Position numbers and translations under genes: made by a program
Notes under the pieces: model-generated
Database searches by the model: none
What the model was told of the DNA's origin: nothing
The model's input: the letters and a program-made list of their open reading frames with translations, nothing else
In this document: positions 1-6,718 of the stretch, piece after piece
Numbering within the stretch: the first letter of the stretch is position 1
Layout: the number at the start of each line of letters is the position of its first letter
Assembly (NCBI GenBank): GCA_002425935.1
Contig: DINE01000002.1
Coordinates: 681 to 7,686 of the forward strand
Source of the DNA: Bacteroidales bacterium UBA5548
GTDB lineage: Bacteria > Bacteroidota > Bacteroidia > Bacteroidales > UBA932
Reading direction: 5' to 3'
Length of the DNA: 7,006 nucleotides

Positions 1-62
1 TTAATCAATATCTGTTCATAAAGCTAAGATGAAGATAAATAGGCTGATATAATAAGCCCGGC

Positions 63-479
63 ATGAGTACTAATTTGATAAAGAGTATTGGTGGAACTGA
101 GTACATCTATCCAAAGAATGCTTTTCCATTGCTTAGAAGCGGAGAGGCTGTTCTGCTTGACATCAGGACAGAGTACGAACAATCTTACAAGCGTTTTGAT
201 GTAAAGCAAACTATCTTTATGCCGTACAATCTTTTTGATGTCAATTTGCTCATACCGTTCAAAGGAGAACTCATAATTATTGCAGACAGTTTTGGACTTG
301 AATCAAAAAAACTCTATTCTCGTTTAAAGGAGAGTAACTTTAATGTAATCTGTCTTGCTTGCGGAATGCATGATTGGGAACGCGACGGAATGCCTGTGTT
401 AACAAATGTAGATCTGCAGGCTTCGGGTGTATGCAGATGCCAGTTAAAGCCAAAGAGATTGATCCAAAAGGGTGAGTAA
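63..479 (+). CDS. Rhodanese-like domain protein lacking the catalytic cysteine
   Basis: This is a 138-residue single-domain protein with a rhodanese fold. LLDIRTEYEQ (31-40) matches the conserved D-x-R strand and helix. IIIADSFGLESKK (71-83) lies where the active-site loop (usually C-R-S-G-x-R-S) belongs, and GMHDWERDGMPV (101-112) matches the usual GG-x-x-x-W-x-x-x-G-x-P-V ending. The residue aligned with the catalytic Cys is Asp75, so sulfur transfer at the normal site is unlikely. Four other cysteines occur late: C97 and C100 (C-x-x-C) and C124 and C126 (C-x-C). No signal peptide is visible, so it is probably cytoplasmic. The ATG at 63 is the natural start, with no clear ribosome binding site, as is common in Bacteroidota. 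The fold is fairly certain. The role is unknown; a binding or regulatory job is my inference. Confidence 0.8.
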   Translation: MSTNLIKSIGGTEYIYPKNAFPLLRSGEAVLLDIRTEYEQSYKRFDVKQTIFMPYNLFDVNLLIPFKGELIIIADSFGLESKKLYSRLKESNFNVICLACGMHDWERDGMPVLTNVDLQASGVCRCQLKPKRLIQKGE

Positions 480-491
480 AGCAAAAATGGT

Positions 492-499
492 TAACTTTG
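492..499 (+). promoter_or_regulatory. Bacteroidota-type -7 promoter box upstream of the porin
   Basis: TAACTTTG fits the Bacteroidota sigma factor -7 consensus TAnnTTTG exactly. It lies in the only gap over 50 bases within the plus-strand gene run and would start transcription near 506, giving a leader of about 30 bases before the ATG at 536. The -33 element is weak: no TTTG lies at the usual spacing of about 19-21 bases upstream. It may drive the porin and the genes after it. Confidence 0.5.
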
Positions 500-535
500 C
501 TATCTTAACATCACTTTTTTAATGTTCAAAGTAAA

Positions 536-1591
536 ATGCGAAATATAATTTTGAGAACAAAATCTAATGTTCGAATAGTCAGAGTTCTACATGTGTTTGT
601 CACGACAATGTTCTGCATTCTTTCTTTTTTCTATTCAAGTTTAAGCTATTCTCAAAACAGATTAAGAGAATTTTTACCCAGATTTGATGCAAGTATCAAA
701 ACAAAATATGAGTATGCCTTTGATACTAAAATGTCCCGATTCTCAGTTAGAAACTCCAGAATGGGGCTGGCCGGGAATATTGTAAAGCCTGTTACTTACC
801 GCGTTCAGGTCGAGTTAAGCAGTGAAGGGAATTTCGAGGTACTGGACATGTCTGCAAACCTTAAACTTGCCGAGGGCTTTTCTGTTACATTTGGTCAGAC
901 AAGTGTACCTGTATTTAACTCTTATATAACTACCCCCTCAACAATGCTCTTTGCTAACAGAGCTTTTATAGGTAAGTATATTGCCGGAAGCCGGGATATA
1001 GGTATTCTAGCAAACTACGAATTCTCCGGTACCCCTTTTCCCTTAATGCTGGAGCTTGGGATTTTTAACGGTAATACTATAAATAAACCACTTTGGACAG
1101 ACAGGCCATCTTATGCCGCGAGAGTGACTCTGGGAGAGATGACCGGATTGAGAGCAACAGGAAAGATATACAGATATCCAAAAACAACTACAGAAGATTA
1201 CGTTATCTGGGGAGCTGATTTGAGGTATGCACAGGAGAGGTACAAGATTGAGGCAGAGGTAATGAACCGCCATAATAAATATGATGATGTTGACAGATTC
1301 TCACTTTATGTTCAGGGTGGGTACTCTTTTCCGCTTAAAAGCGATGGTCTGTTCAAGAATTTCACACCGGTTATGAGGTGGGATGCTATTGGCGAAGATC
1401 TTAAGGATAAGATATTTGATGCAAACAGACTAACATTTGGTTTATGCTTTGGATTAACAAAGAATCCATTTGGATCACTTATTAGAATTGATTACGAATC
1501 GTATATTGTAAAAAGAGCTATTACAGAATTCGACAGATATGATGAGATGGATTCAGATAAATTAACTCTGGAGCTGTTAATAATATTTTAA
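536..1591 (+). CDS. Outer-membrane porin, OprO/OprP (phosphate-selective porin) type
   Basis: The 351-residue protein is predicted to be a beta-barrel porin. It opens with a basic stretch (1-16) and a hydrophobic core (about 17-36), with a likely signal peptidase I site after SYS near residue 39. The mature part is rich in alternating strands and aromatic residues and ends in Phe351 (LLIIF), the usual outer-membrane barrel C-terminus. Family-like landmarks are FSVTFGQTSVPVF (115-127), GIFNGN (175-180), EAEVMNR (239-245), PVMRWDAI (278-285) and the strand pair around 297-323. Members of the OprO/OprP family often carry phosphate or other anions, but substrate cannot be read here. Its 5' gap holds the promoter box, and the M28 peptidase begins 30 bases downstream. 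The signal peptide n-region is long; an internal Met25 start would destroy it, so the ATG at 536 is preferred. Confidence 0.75.
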   Translation: MRNIILRTKSNVRIVRVLHVFVTTMFCILSFFYSSLSYSQNRLREFLPRFDASIKTKYEYAFDTKMSRFSVRNSRMGLAGNIVKPVTYRVQVELSSEGNFEVLDMSANLKLAEGFSVTFGQTSVPVFNSYITTPSTMLFANRAFIGKYIAGSRDIGILANYEFSGTPFPLMLELGIFNGNTINKPLWTDRPSYAARVTLGEMTGLRATGKIYRYPKTTTEDYVIWGADLRYAQERYKIEAEVMNRHNKYDDVDRFSLYVQGGYSFPLKSDGLFKNFTPVMRWDAIGEDLKDKIFDANRLTFGLCFGLTKNPFGSLIRIDYESYIVKRAITEFDRYDEMDSDKLTLELLIIF

Positions 1592-1621
1592 ATTTTTTAC
1601 CTGTCTGCCCTATCTTAAACT

Positions 1622-3220
1622 ATGATTAATATGAGAAATCTTTTTTTAATATTTCTGCTGGCAGCACTTTTTTCCTGCAAGAGCAGCGAAGTTCCTGAAA
1701 ACATGGTTGATATCAACAATATGAAGAGGATAACTGAAATTCTCTCCTCTGATGACTTCATGGGCAGGCAGCCATTTACCACGGGAGAAGAGCTAAGTAC
1801 TAACTTTATTGCAGAGGAACTTAGGAGAATTGGCTTTGAACCTCCTTTTAACGGAAGTTATTTTCAGGATGTACCTATGTATGAAACAACATCATCAGTA
1901 AAGAATCCGGTTTTGTTTAAAATTGGCAATAAGCTCTTACAATTAAGTGCTCCGGACGAAATTGCAATAAACTCTCCGATACCTGAAGAGGCTATTGAGT
2001 TAAAAAACTCAAAAATTGTATTTGCGGGATTTGGAATTAATGCTCCTGAAATGGATTGGAATGATTTTGAGGGTGTTGACTTTAAAGGGAAAACTGTTGT
2101 GGTTTTTGTCAACGATCCAGGCCTATATTCAGATGACAGCAGCCTTTTCAGAGGTAAAGAGATGACCTATTACGGACGATGGACCTATAAATATGAAGAG
2201 GCAGCAAGACAAGGGGCCTCTGCAATACTAATTATTCATGAATCGCTTGGCGCCGGGTATGAGTTCAATGTTCCAAGGAACAGTTCAATATCACCAAGAT
2301 TGTTTATTGATCAGAAAGAGGGTGTGACAAAATGCAAAGTTACTGGATGGCTTACAGCGCAGAGTGCAGAGAGGATATTCGGAGAGTTGGGATATAATAT
2401 TGATACTCTCAGGAAGCAAGCTGTAAAGAAGGGCTTCAAGCCATTTGAGATTAATGCTGAGTTTTCGGCAACAATTGAAAACAAGGTCAGAAAAGAGAGC
2501 TCAAGGAATGTAGCCGGGATATTAAAAGGGGCAGTGGCACCGCATGAAGCAGTTGTTATAACAGCTCACTGGGATCACTTTGGAATAGGCGAGAAACAAA
2601 ATGGGGACTCTATTTATAACGGAGCTGTAGATAATGGTACTACTATGGCGTGGGCCTTTGAAATTGGAAGAGTTGCTGCATCACTTAAGAAAAGGCCGGG
2701 CAGATCAATTATATTGCTCTTCCCGACTGCCGAGGAGCAGGGGCTTACAGGGAGTGAATATTATACTCAAAATCCTGTTATTCCAATGCAAAACACTGTA
2801 GCCTGTTTAAATAACGACATGATGGTACCAAGAGGTAAAATGAAGGATGTTACAATGATTGGTTACGGATACTCATCACTCGACTCAATTTATAATGTAT
2901 ATGCAGAGAGACAAGAGAGGTATCTTCTACCCGATCCTAACTCTCATACCGGCCTGTTTTTCAGAAGTGACCATCTTCCGTTCTTCAGAGCAGGGGTCCC
3001 ATCTATATGGGCGTATGGATGCTACGACAGCAGAGAGCATGGTAAAGAGTGGGCACTTGAGACATGGAACTATTTTATTAACAACGTGTACCACAGACCT
3101 GCAGATAACTATAATCCTGAATGGGACTGGTCGGGTGTTGCAGAGGATACAAAGCTGGCTTTAAATGTAGCATTGTGGTTGACAGATGTTTCAAATCCAA
3201 AACCATATCTAAGAAAATAA
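1622..3220 (+). CDS. M28-family zinc peptidase, lipoprotein with PA-like insert
   Basis: The 532-residue protein is a probable lipoprotein aminopeptidase. The signal sequence ends in a lipobox LFSC with Cys19, so it should be anchored to a membrane facing the periplasm or the outside. Residues about 120-280 fit the protease-associated (PA) domain often inserted in this family. The catalytic M28 part begins near 295. Its expected two-zinc site is complete: H316 in AHWDHF (H-x-D with D318), bridging D337 in GAVDNG, catalytic E371 and ligand E372 in TAEEQG, D399 in NNDM, and H451 in SDHLPFF. YHRPAD (490-495) is the usual late M28 motif. Such enzymes release N-terminal amino acids from peptides; the exact substrate is unknown. 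An ATG at 1631 (Met4) would also leave a normal lipoprotein signal, so the start could be three codons later. It sits 30 bases after the porin. Confidence 0.92.
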   Translation: MINMRNLFLIFLLAALFSCKSSEVPENMVDINNMKRITEILSSDDFMGRQPFTTGEELSTNFIAEELRRIGFEPPFNGSYFQDVPMYETTSSVKNPVLFKIGNKLLQLSAPDEIAINSPIPEEAIELKNSKIVFAGFGINAPEMDWNDFEGVDFKGKTVVVFVNDPGLYSDDSSLFRGKEMTYYGRWTYKYEEAARQGASAILIIHESLGAGYEFNVPRNSSISPRLFIDQKEGVTKCKVTGWLTAQSAERIFGELGYNIDTLRKQAVKKGFKPFEINAEFSATIENKVRKESSRNVAGILKGAVAPHEAVVITAHWDHFGIGEKQNGDSIYNGAVDNGTTMAWAFEIGRVAASLKKRPGRSIILLFPTAEEQGLTGSEYYTQNPVIPMQNTVACLNNDMMVPRGKMKDVTMIGYGYSSLDSIYNVYAERQERYLLPDPNSHTGLFFRSDHLPFFRAGVPSIWAYGCYDSREHGKEWALETWNYFINNVYHRPADNYNPEWDWSGVAEDTKLALNVALWLTDVSNPKPYLRK

Positions 3221-3248
3221 CTTATTATCAACAAATTGTTGGATTAAT

Positions 3249-3704
3249 ATGAAAATAGAAATTAGAGAAGCAATTGTAAACGACCAAGAGACTATTGTTA
3301 ACTTCCAGATGGCAATGGCCATGGAGACAGAGGATCTTAACCTTGACCGTGAAGTTCTGTCTAAGGGAGTAAGGGCGGTGCTTGAAGATTCTTCAAAAGC
3401 AAGATACTTTATTGCCGAGGGAGATGGGAAAGCTCTCGGTATGCTAATGATAACAACAGAATGGAGTGACTGGAGAAACAGATGGGTTTGGTGGATTCAA
3501 TCTGTTTATACTGCTCCTGAATACAGAAAACAGGGGATTTATAAGCTTTTATACGAGCATGTAAAAGAGATAGTAATTAAATCGGAAGATATAGGGGGAA
3601 TCAGACTTTATGTAGATAAGAGAAATATTAAAGCTCAGAACGTCTATACTAATTTGGGAATGAACGGTGACCACTATTCTACATTTGAATGGATGAAGGA
3701 GTAA
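3249..3704 (+). CDS. GNAT-family N-acetyltransferase
   Basis: This 151-residue cytoplasmic protein has the GNAT fold and should transfer an acetyl group from acetyl-CoA to an amine on an unidentified substrate. The N-terminal IEIREAIVNDQETIV (3-17) is the usual first strand and helix. SVYTAPEYRKQGIYKLL (85-101) is motif A with the acetyl-CoA loop R93-K-Q-G96-I-Y98, in which the last position is Tyr instead of Gly or Ala. NIKAQNVYTNLGM (126-138) is motif B. The Trp-rich stretch EWSDWRNRWVWWIQS (71-85) is, from memory, typical of one GNAT subfamily with no assigned substrate. Start ATG at 3249 follows the peptidase stop by 28 bases, and only 7 bases separate its stop from the next gene, so it is likely cotranscribed with the lrgA-like gene. 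Confidence 0.9.
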   Translation: MKIEIREAIVNDQETIVNFQMAMAMETEDLNLDREVLSKGVRAVLEDSSKARYFIAEGDGKALGMLMITTEWSDWRNRWVWWIQSVYTAPEYRKQGIYKLLYEHVKEIVIKSEDIGGIRLYVDKRNIKAQNVYTNLGMNGDHYSTFEWMKE

Positions 3705-3711
3705 TGCAAAG

Positions 3712-4089
3712 ATGAAAAAAGTACTTGGCTTTATAAGAGGATTGGCAATAGTTGTTATTTGTTATTATGGGGGTGAATTGTTAAGCCTTCTTATTAATGG
3801 TTTTATATCACCAGCCGTTATGGGGATGATGCTTCTGTTTGTCTTGCTCCAATTGAAAGTCTTTAAATCATCTCAAATAGATAAATCGGCTGAATTTCTG
3901 CTGGATAATCTGGTTTTCTTCTTTATCCCAGCAACAGCGGGAGTTGCCCTTATCCCCTTTGCCATTATTAAGCAGGATGCAATTACCATAATAATCTCTT
4001 CTGTTCTTAGTACACTCTTTGTATTAATCTCAGCAGGCCTTATTATTGAAAAATTTGAGAAGAGAGATGAAAAGCGCCGTAATACTTGA
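3712..4089 (+). CDS. lrgA: CidA/LrgA family membrane protein
   Basis: The 125-residue integral membrane protein has about four helices (roughly 8-28, 32-50, 63-85 and 88-112) and a charged C-terminal tail. ISPAVMGMMLLFVLL (32-46) matches the family pattern P-G-x-x-x-G-M-x-L-L, and LLDNLVFFFIPATAGV (63-78) matches the family's L-x-x-x-x-F-F-x-P-x-x-x-G-V. CidA/LrgA proteins are holin-like and pair with an LrgB/CidB partner. They have been linked to control of cell lysis and, in several bacteria and in plants, to export of pyruvate or glycolate. The partner follows directly and overlaps the end of this gene, which supports the call. LrgA and CidA cannot be told apart from sequence alone, so the symbol is a family label. 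It is the only gene in the window ending in TGA. Confidence 0.88.
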   Translation: MKKVLGFIRGLAIVVICYYGGELLSLLINGFISPAVMGMMLLFVLLQLKVFKSSQIDKSAEFLLDNLVFFFIPATAGVALIPFAIIKQDAITIIISSVLSTLFVLISAGLIIEKFEKRDEKRRNT

Positions 4090-4783
4090 GATACTCTTTA
4101 TCTTACTGACATTAGCCGCATATACGGTAGGCCGGTACGTTTATAGACGGAGCGGATATGTTTGGCTGCACTCCGTTATTACTGCCACTTTGCTTGTAAT
4201 ACTTTTCTTTGCCGCTACAGGAGTTGACCTAGCTCTATATGAGTCAACCACAAGAGTAATTAAATATTTATTAAATCTTTCAGTTGTATCTTTTGGCTAT
4301 TTGCTTCATAAAAATTTCGATTTCATAAGAAAGAGAGGAGCTTCAATCTTATTGGCAAACTTTGCGGGTAGCCTGATTGCAGTTTTATCTGTAGCAGCTG
4401 TTGCCATTCCTCTCGGAGCAGACTTAGAGTTAATTGCTACTATTCTTCCCAGGTCTGTTACAACTCCTATAGCTATAGTAATCAGTGAACAAACCGGGGG
4501 CGTAGTCTATTTAACTGCTGTTATTGTAATACTCAGTGGAATTTTTGGTGCTGTAACGGGCCCCTGGGTTTTAAAAAAAGCAGGGATTACAACTCCTTTA
4601 GGATATGGTTTGGCTCTGGGTGCATCGTCACACGGTATAGGCACCGCAAAGGCTCTTGAAGCAGGTGCTTTACAGGGAGCAGCAGGCGGGCTGGCAATTG
4701 CTTTGATGGGGATCTTTACCTCTGTAATAATTCCGCTGATAATTCCCATTATCAAAATTATTATCTTTAAATTAGGGGTGTAA
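4067..4783 (+). CDS. lrgB: LrgB/CidB family membrane protein
   Basis: The protein has 238 residues from the ATG at 4067, close to the family norm of about 230. A TTG at 4046 in the same frame would add seven charged residues; the ATG is preferred because of length, first hydrophobic segment and the purine-rich GAGAAGAGAG just before it. The gene overlaps the lrgA end by 23 bases, suggesting coupled translation. The second half is classical: LPRSVTTPIAIVIS (127-140), GAVTGPWVLK (161-170), GLALGASSHGIGTAKALEAG (181-200) and LMGIFTS (213-219). The first half is divergent: where the family has L-L-G-P-A-T-V-A-L-A-x-P-L-Y, this protein reads LLNLSVVSFGYLLH (68-81). It is an inner-membrane protein that most likely works with the LrgA-like partner in small-acid transport or lysis control; the true substrate is unknown. 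Confidence 0.88.
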   Translation: MKSAVILEILFILLTLAAYTVGRYVYRRSGYVWLHSVITATLLVILFFAATGVDLALYESTTRVIKYLLNLSVVSFGYLLHKNFDFIRKRGASILLANFAGSLIAVLSVAAVAIPLGADLELIATILPRSVTTPIAIVISEQTGGVVYLTAVIVILSGIFGAVTGPWVLKKAGITTPLGYGLALGASSHGIGTAKALEAGALQGAAGGLAIALMGIFTSVIIPLIIPIIKIIIFKLGV

Positions 4784-4793
4784 AAATGGTATT

Positions 4794-5423
4794 ATGAAAG
4801 GTGATAATCTGAAATTATTTATCCTGCGATCTCTTTTTATTGTGGCCTTAACAGGGATTTCTGTTGATGTTTACAATAATTCAGAAGGGGGTACATTTAT
4901 AAGCGGATTGAGTACATTCAAATACTTTTCTCTTCAATCCAATGCGATGGTTATGCTCTTTTCTGCCGGTACTCTTTTCTGCAAAAGCATTTCACAAAAG
5001 AGTTGGTTTCGGTATGCCCTGGGACCTCTTACTGCTTATCTTCTTTTAACAGGGCTTGTCTATCTTATTGTTCTTGAACCGATATATGATTCAGTGGGTC
5101 TAAAAAGAGTTTCATCTGTTTTGCTGCACTATGTAACTCCCTCTCTGATGTTTGTATACTGGTATATGGCAGAGACCAGAAGATACCGGTATGTAGAAAT
5201 TTTCAAGTGGCTTATCTATCCGGTTATCTTTATGGTTTGGGGACTTATGCTTGCCATATTCAGAAATGATTACCTCTATCCGTTTTTTGATACAGAGCAA
5301 TATGGCGCAAATGTGGCAATATATCTGATGCTTGTAGCAATCGGGTTCAGCTCTATGATTATGTTGATTATATTTATAAATAACACGTTTTTAACGGAGA
5401 GAGAGGCTCGAAGAGCCGGTTAA
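4794..5423 (+). CDS. Pr6Pr/AIG1-like (FAR-17a/AIG1 superfamily) six-helix membrane protein
   Basis: The 209-residue protein has about six membrane helices and resembles the bacterial Pr6Pr family, relatives of animal AIG1/ADTRP. Landmarks are FKYFSLQSNAMVML (42-55), like the family's Y-F-T-x-x-S-N; GLVYLIVLEP (87-96); LLHYVTPSLMFVYW (110-123) with an invariant-looking His112; WLIYPVIFMVWG (139-150); and YLYPFFD (160-166). In AIG1 and ADTRP an intramembrane Thr and His form the active site for hydrolysis of branched fatty-acid esters. By rough alignment they correspond to Ser46 and His112 here, but no activity has been shown for this bacterial protein. ATG at 4794 lies 10 bases after the lrgB stop, so the two are likely one transcript. 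Its stop overlaps the stop of the convergent cyclase gene. The family call is good; the function is unknown. Confidence 0.72.
   Translation: MKGDNLKLFILRSLFIVALTGISVDVYNNSEGGTFISGLSTFKYFSLQSNAMVMLFSAGTLFCKSISQKSWFRYALGPLTAYLLLTGLVYLIVLEPIYDSVGLKRVSSVLLHYVTPSLMFVYWYMAETRRYRYVEIFKWLIYPVIFMVWGLMLAIFRNDYLYPFFDTEQYGANVAIYLMLVAIGFSSMIMLIIFINNTFLTEREARRAG
5405..5417 (-). terminator. Small hairpin at the convergent gene ends, possible terminator
   Basis: GGCTC (5405-5409) and GAGCC (5413-5417) form a perfect five-pair, G+C-rich stem with a three-base loop. On the minus strand it lies 2 bases past the cyclase stop and is followed by TCTCTCTC, a pyrimidine-rich but not T-pure tail. On the plus strand it falls in the last codons of the Pr6Pr-like gene with no T-run after it. 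It is therefore more likely, though weakly, a terminator for the minus-strand operon. Confidence 0.3.
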
Positions 5424-6085
5424 TCCGCATGAATTACCCCCTTAAGAAACTTTGCAAATGCTCTTAACGGAGAGCCGTCGGCGTGCTCTATATAAAGTGG
5501 TATCAGATAAAGTTCGAAGTGCTCCTCAGAGATCTTATCCAGATTTGTGAGATTCTCTGCAATCATTACACCGCTTCCAAGTAGTGCTCTGTGTACAGGT
5601 AATTCCGAATCCTCTACCCGGTCGGCTGATATTGTATCCATGCATACACAGCGAACTTTACTTTGCGTAATAAGCCGAGCAGCCTCTTCTGATAAAACGG
5701 GAAACCCTTCGAAGTAGTGTGAGCATCCCCATTTGTGATGCCATCCAGTTCTTAAGACCATAAAATCGACAGTAGGATTTCTCTCAAGAAACTCTTCAAC
5801 GAATGTATGGTGAATAAGTCTGTTGTGATGATCCCATTTTCCATGACAGTCCAAAATGGCTGCAGTTCCCATAAAATCACCAATATCATACATATCCAGA
5901 GTTTTGCCTCCGGATATAATATGTGCAGGAGCATCGATGTGTGTGCCAGTGTGAGTAGTTATTTTGAGCTCCAGTTCGGTATAACCCTCCTTTTCAATAG
6001 TACAGAACTTGCTACTTTCCGGCTTAGGTGTTCCGGGATAGTAAGGCATTCTGGCCGAAATCTTATGTGTAAGGTCAATTTTCAT
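5420..6085 (-). CDS. Cyclase-family zinc hydrolase (kynurenine formamidase-like)
   Basis: The 221-residue protein belongs to the cyclase/kynurenine formamidase family of metal-dependent amide and lactone hydrolases. The signature HTGTHIDAPAH is complete: H45, H49 and D51 as zinc ligands and H55 as the likely catalytic base, with the same spacing as in KynB. VHRALLGSGVMIAENL (164-179) supplies H165 and E177, twelve residues apart, matching the second metal-site pair of KynB. The N-terminal DLTHKISARMPYYPGTP (4-20) and C-terminal ADGSPLRAFA (202-211) are also family-like. No signal peptide is seen, so it is cytoplasmic. No other kynurenine-pathway gene is present, so the substrate is open and no symbol is given. 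The ATG at 6085 is 27 bases downstream of the AlkD-like stop, consistent with one operon. Its TAA shares bases with the stop of the opposing Pr6Pr-like gene. Confidence 0.9.
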   Translation of the reverse strand: MKIDLTHKISARMPYYPGTPKPESSKFCTIEKEGYTELELKITTHTGTHIDAPAHIISGGKTLDMYDIGDFMGTAAILDCHGKWDHHNRLIHHTFVEEFLERNPTVDFMVLRTGWHHKWGCSHYFEGFPVLSEEAARLITQSKVRCVCMDTISADRVEDSELPVHRALLGSGVMIAENLTNLDKISEEHFELYLIPLYIEHADGSPLRAFAKFLKGVIHAD

Positions 6086-6112
6086 AGCTCAACTGTTTAA
6101 CTGATATTAGTA

Positions 6113-6664
6113 TTACTTTTGCATAGCCACTCTTTTCATCTCATCAGGCAGCTTCTCAATAGCATACCTCAGCGAGGTTCGTGGCATAACAGCTTTTCTT
6201 TCCACGACAAACCGGAAAACCTCTTCGGGATAAGGTTTTGAGCATGATTTCAGCATCCATCCGTACCCTTTCTGAACCATATCGTCTTTGTCTGTAAGCA
6301 TAAGATCGGCAATTTCAAATATATCCTCTCTGAACCTACCCTCTCTTGCAGGAATTATCAGAGAGACTGCGGCAGCCCTTCTTACCCATCTGTTAGGGCT
6401 GAGGGTCCATTTTTTAAGATTTGCAATAAATTCCGGCCACATATCAATAAATTCACCCATAGTGTGGTTGCAGAATGTATCACAAGTTGCCCAATTGGTA
6501 ATGTAATTGTTAATCCAGAACTCAAAAAGTTCAAAGTCATCTTTTACAAACTCCTTTTTAAGCCTGTGTGCCCAGTCACATGCGACAAAACTCTCTTCAA
6601 GAACTCCGTTTTTAAAAAGTTCCTGACATAGAGCAAAGACAGAGCTCTTCTCTTTGTCATCCAA
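6113..6664 (-). CDS. DNA alkylation repair protein (AlkD-like), surviving C-terminal part
   Basis: This is the longest stretch that could be translated on its own: 183 residues from a TTG at 6664, the first plausible start after an in-frame TAG. The sequence matches the AlkD-type HEAT-like repeat DNA glycosylases, which excise alkylated bases. Visible landmarks are ESFVACDWAHR (24-34), NWATCD (57-62) giving the W-x-x-x-D pair of the AlkD active site (W58, D62), RWVRRAAAVSL (92-102), KGYGWMLK (132-139) and MPRTSLRYAIEKLP (160-173). Full-length relatives have about 230 residues, so roughly 50 N-terminal residues are missing. Those residues are still encoded upstream in the same frame but are split by the stop. 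There is no ATG in frame near the start. Whether this fragment is made or works is doubtful. The cyclase gene follows 27 bases downstream. Confidence 0.75.
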   Translation of the reverse strand: MDDKEKSSVFALCQELFKNGVLEESFVACDWAHRLKKEFVKDDFELFEFWINNYITNWATCDTFCNHTMGEFIDMWPEFIANLKKWTLSPNRWVRRAAAVSLIIPAREGRFREDIFEIADLMLTDKDDMVQKGYGWMLKSCSKPYPEEVFRFVVERKAVMPRTSLRYAIEKLPDEMKRVAMQK

Positions 6665-6715
6665 CAGTCCAAAGTGTTTCCGGGAGATTGCTGAAACATC
6701 TGCAACCTTTGCTCC

Positions 6716-6718
6716 CTA
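6716..6718 (-). other. In-frame TAG separating two halves of AlkD homology
   Basis: On the minus strand the codons run GTA AAT ATT TAG GGA GCA AAG. The frame is open on both sides, for 96 codons to the window edge upstream and for 200 codons down to the TAA at 6113-6115. Of the nine other gene ends in the window eight are TAA and one is TGA, and no other in-frame TAG interrupts a gene. Confidence 0.85.

Noticed and set aside
46..56. TATAAT-like string upstream of the rhodanese gene
   Set aside because: It resembles an E. coli -10 box, but Bacteroidota promoters use TAnnTTTG, and no such box is present in bases 1-62.
1610..1618. CTATCTTAA upstream of the peptidase gene, also present at 500-508 upstream of the porin
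   Set aside because: The two copies lie at very different distances from their ATGs (3 and 27 bases), so a shared regulatory role is not supported; likely chance in A+T-rich DNA.
2859..3164. 101-codon plus-strand open frame inside the peptidase gene
   Set aside because: It overlaps the zinc-binding end of the M28 domain in another frame and shows no independent motif.
4046..4066. In-frame TTG that would extend the LrgB protein by seven residues
   Set aside because: The ATG at 4067 gives a normal family length, follows a purine-rich stretch and starts directly before the first hydrophobic segment, whereas the extension only adds charged residues.
5807..6100. 97-codon plus-strand open frame opposite the cyclase gene
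   Set aside because: It is antisense to a gene with complete catalytic motifs, and its product has no recognisable domain or composition of a real protein.
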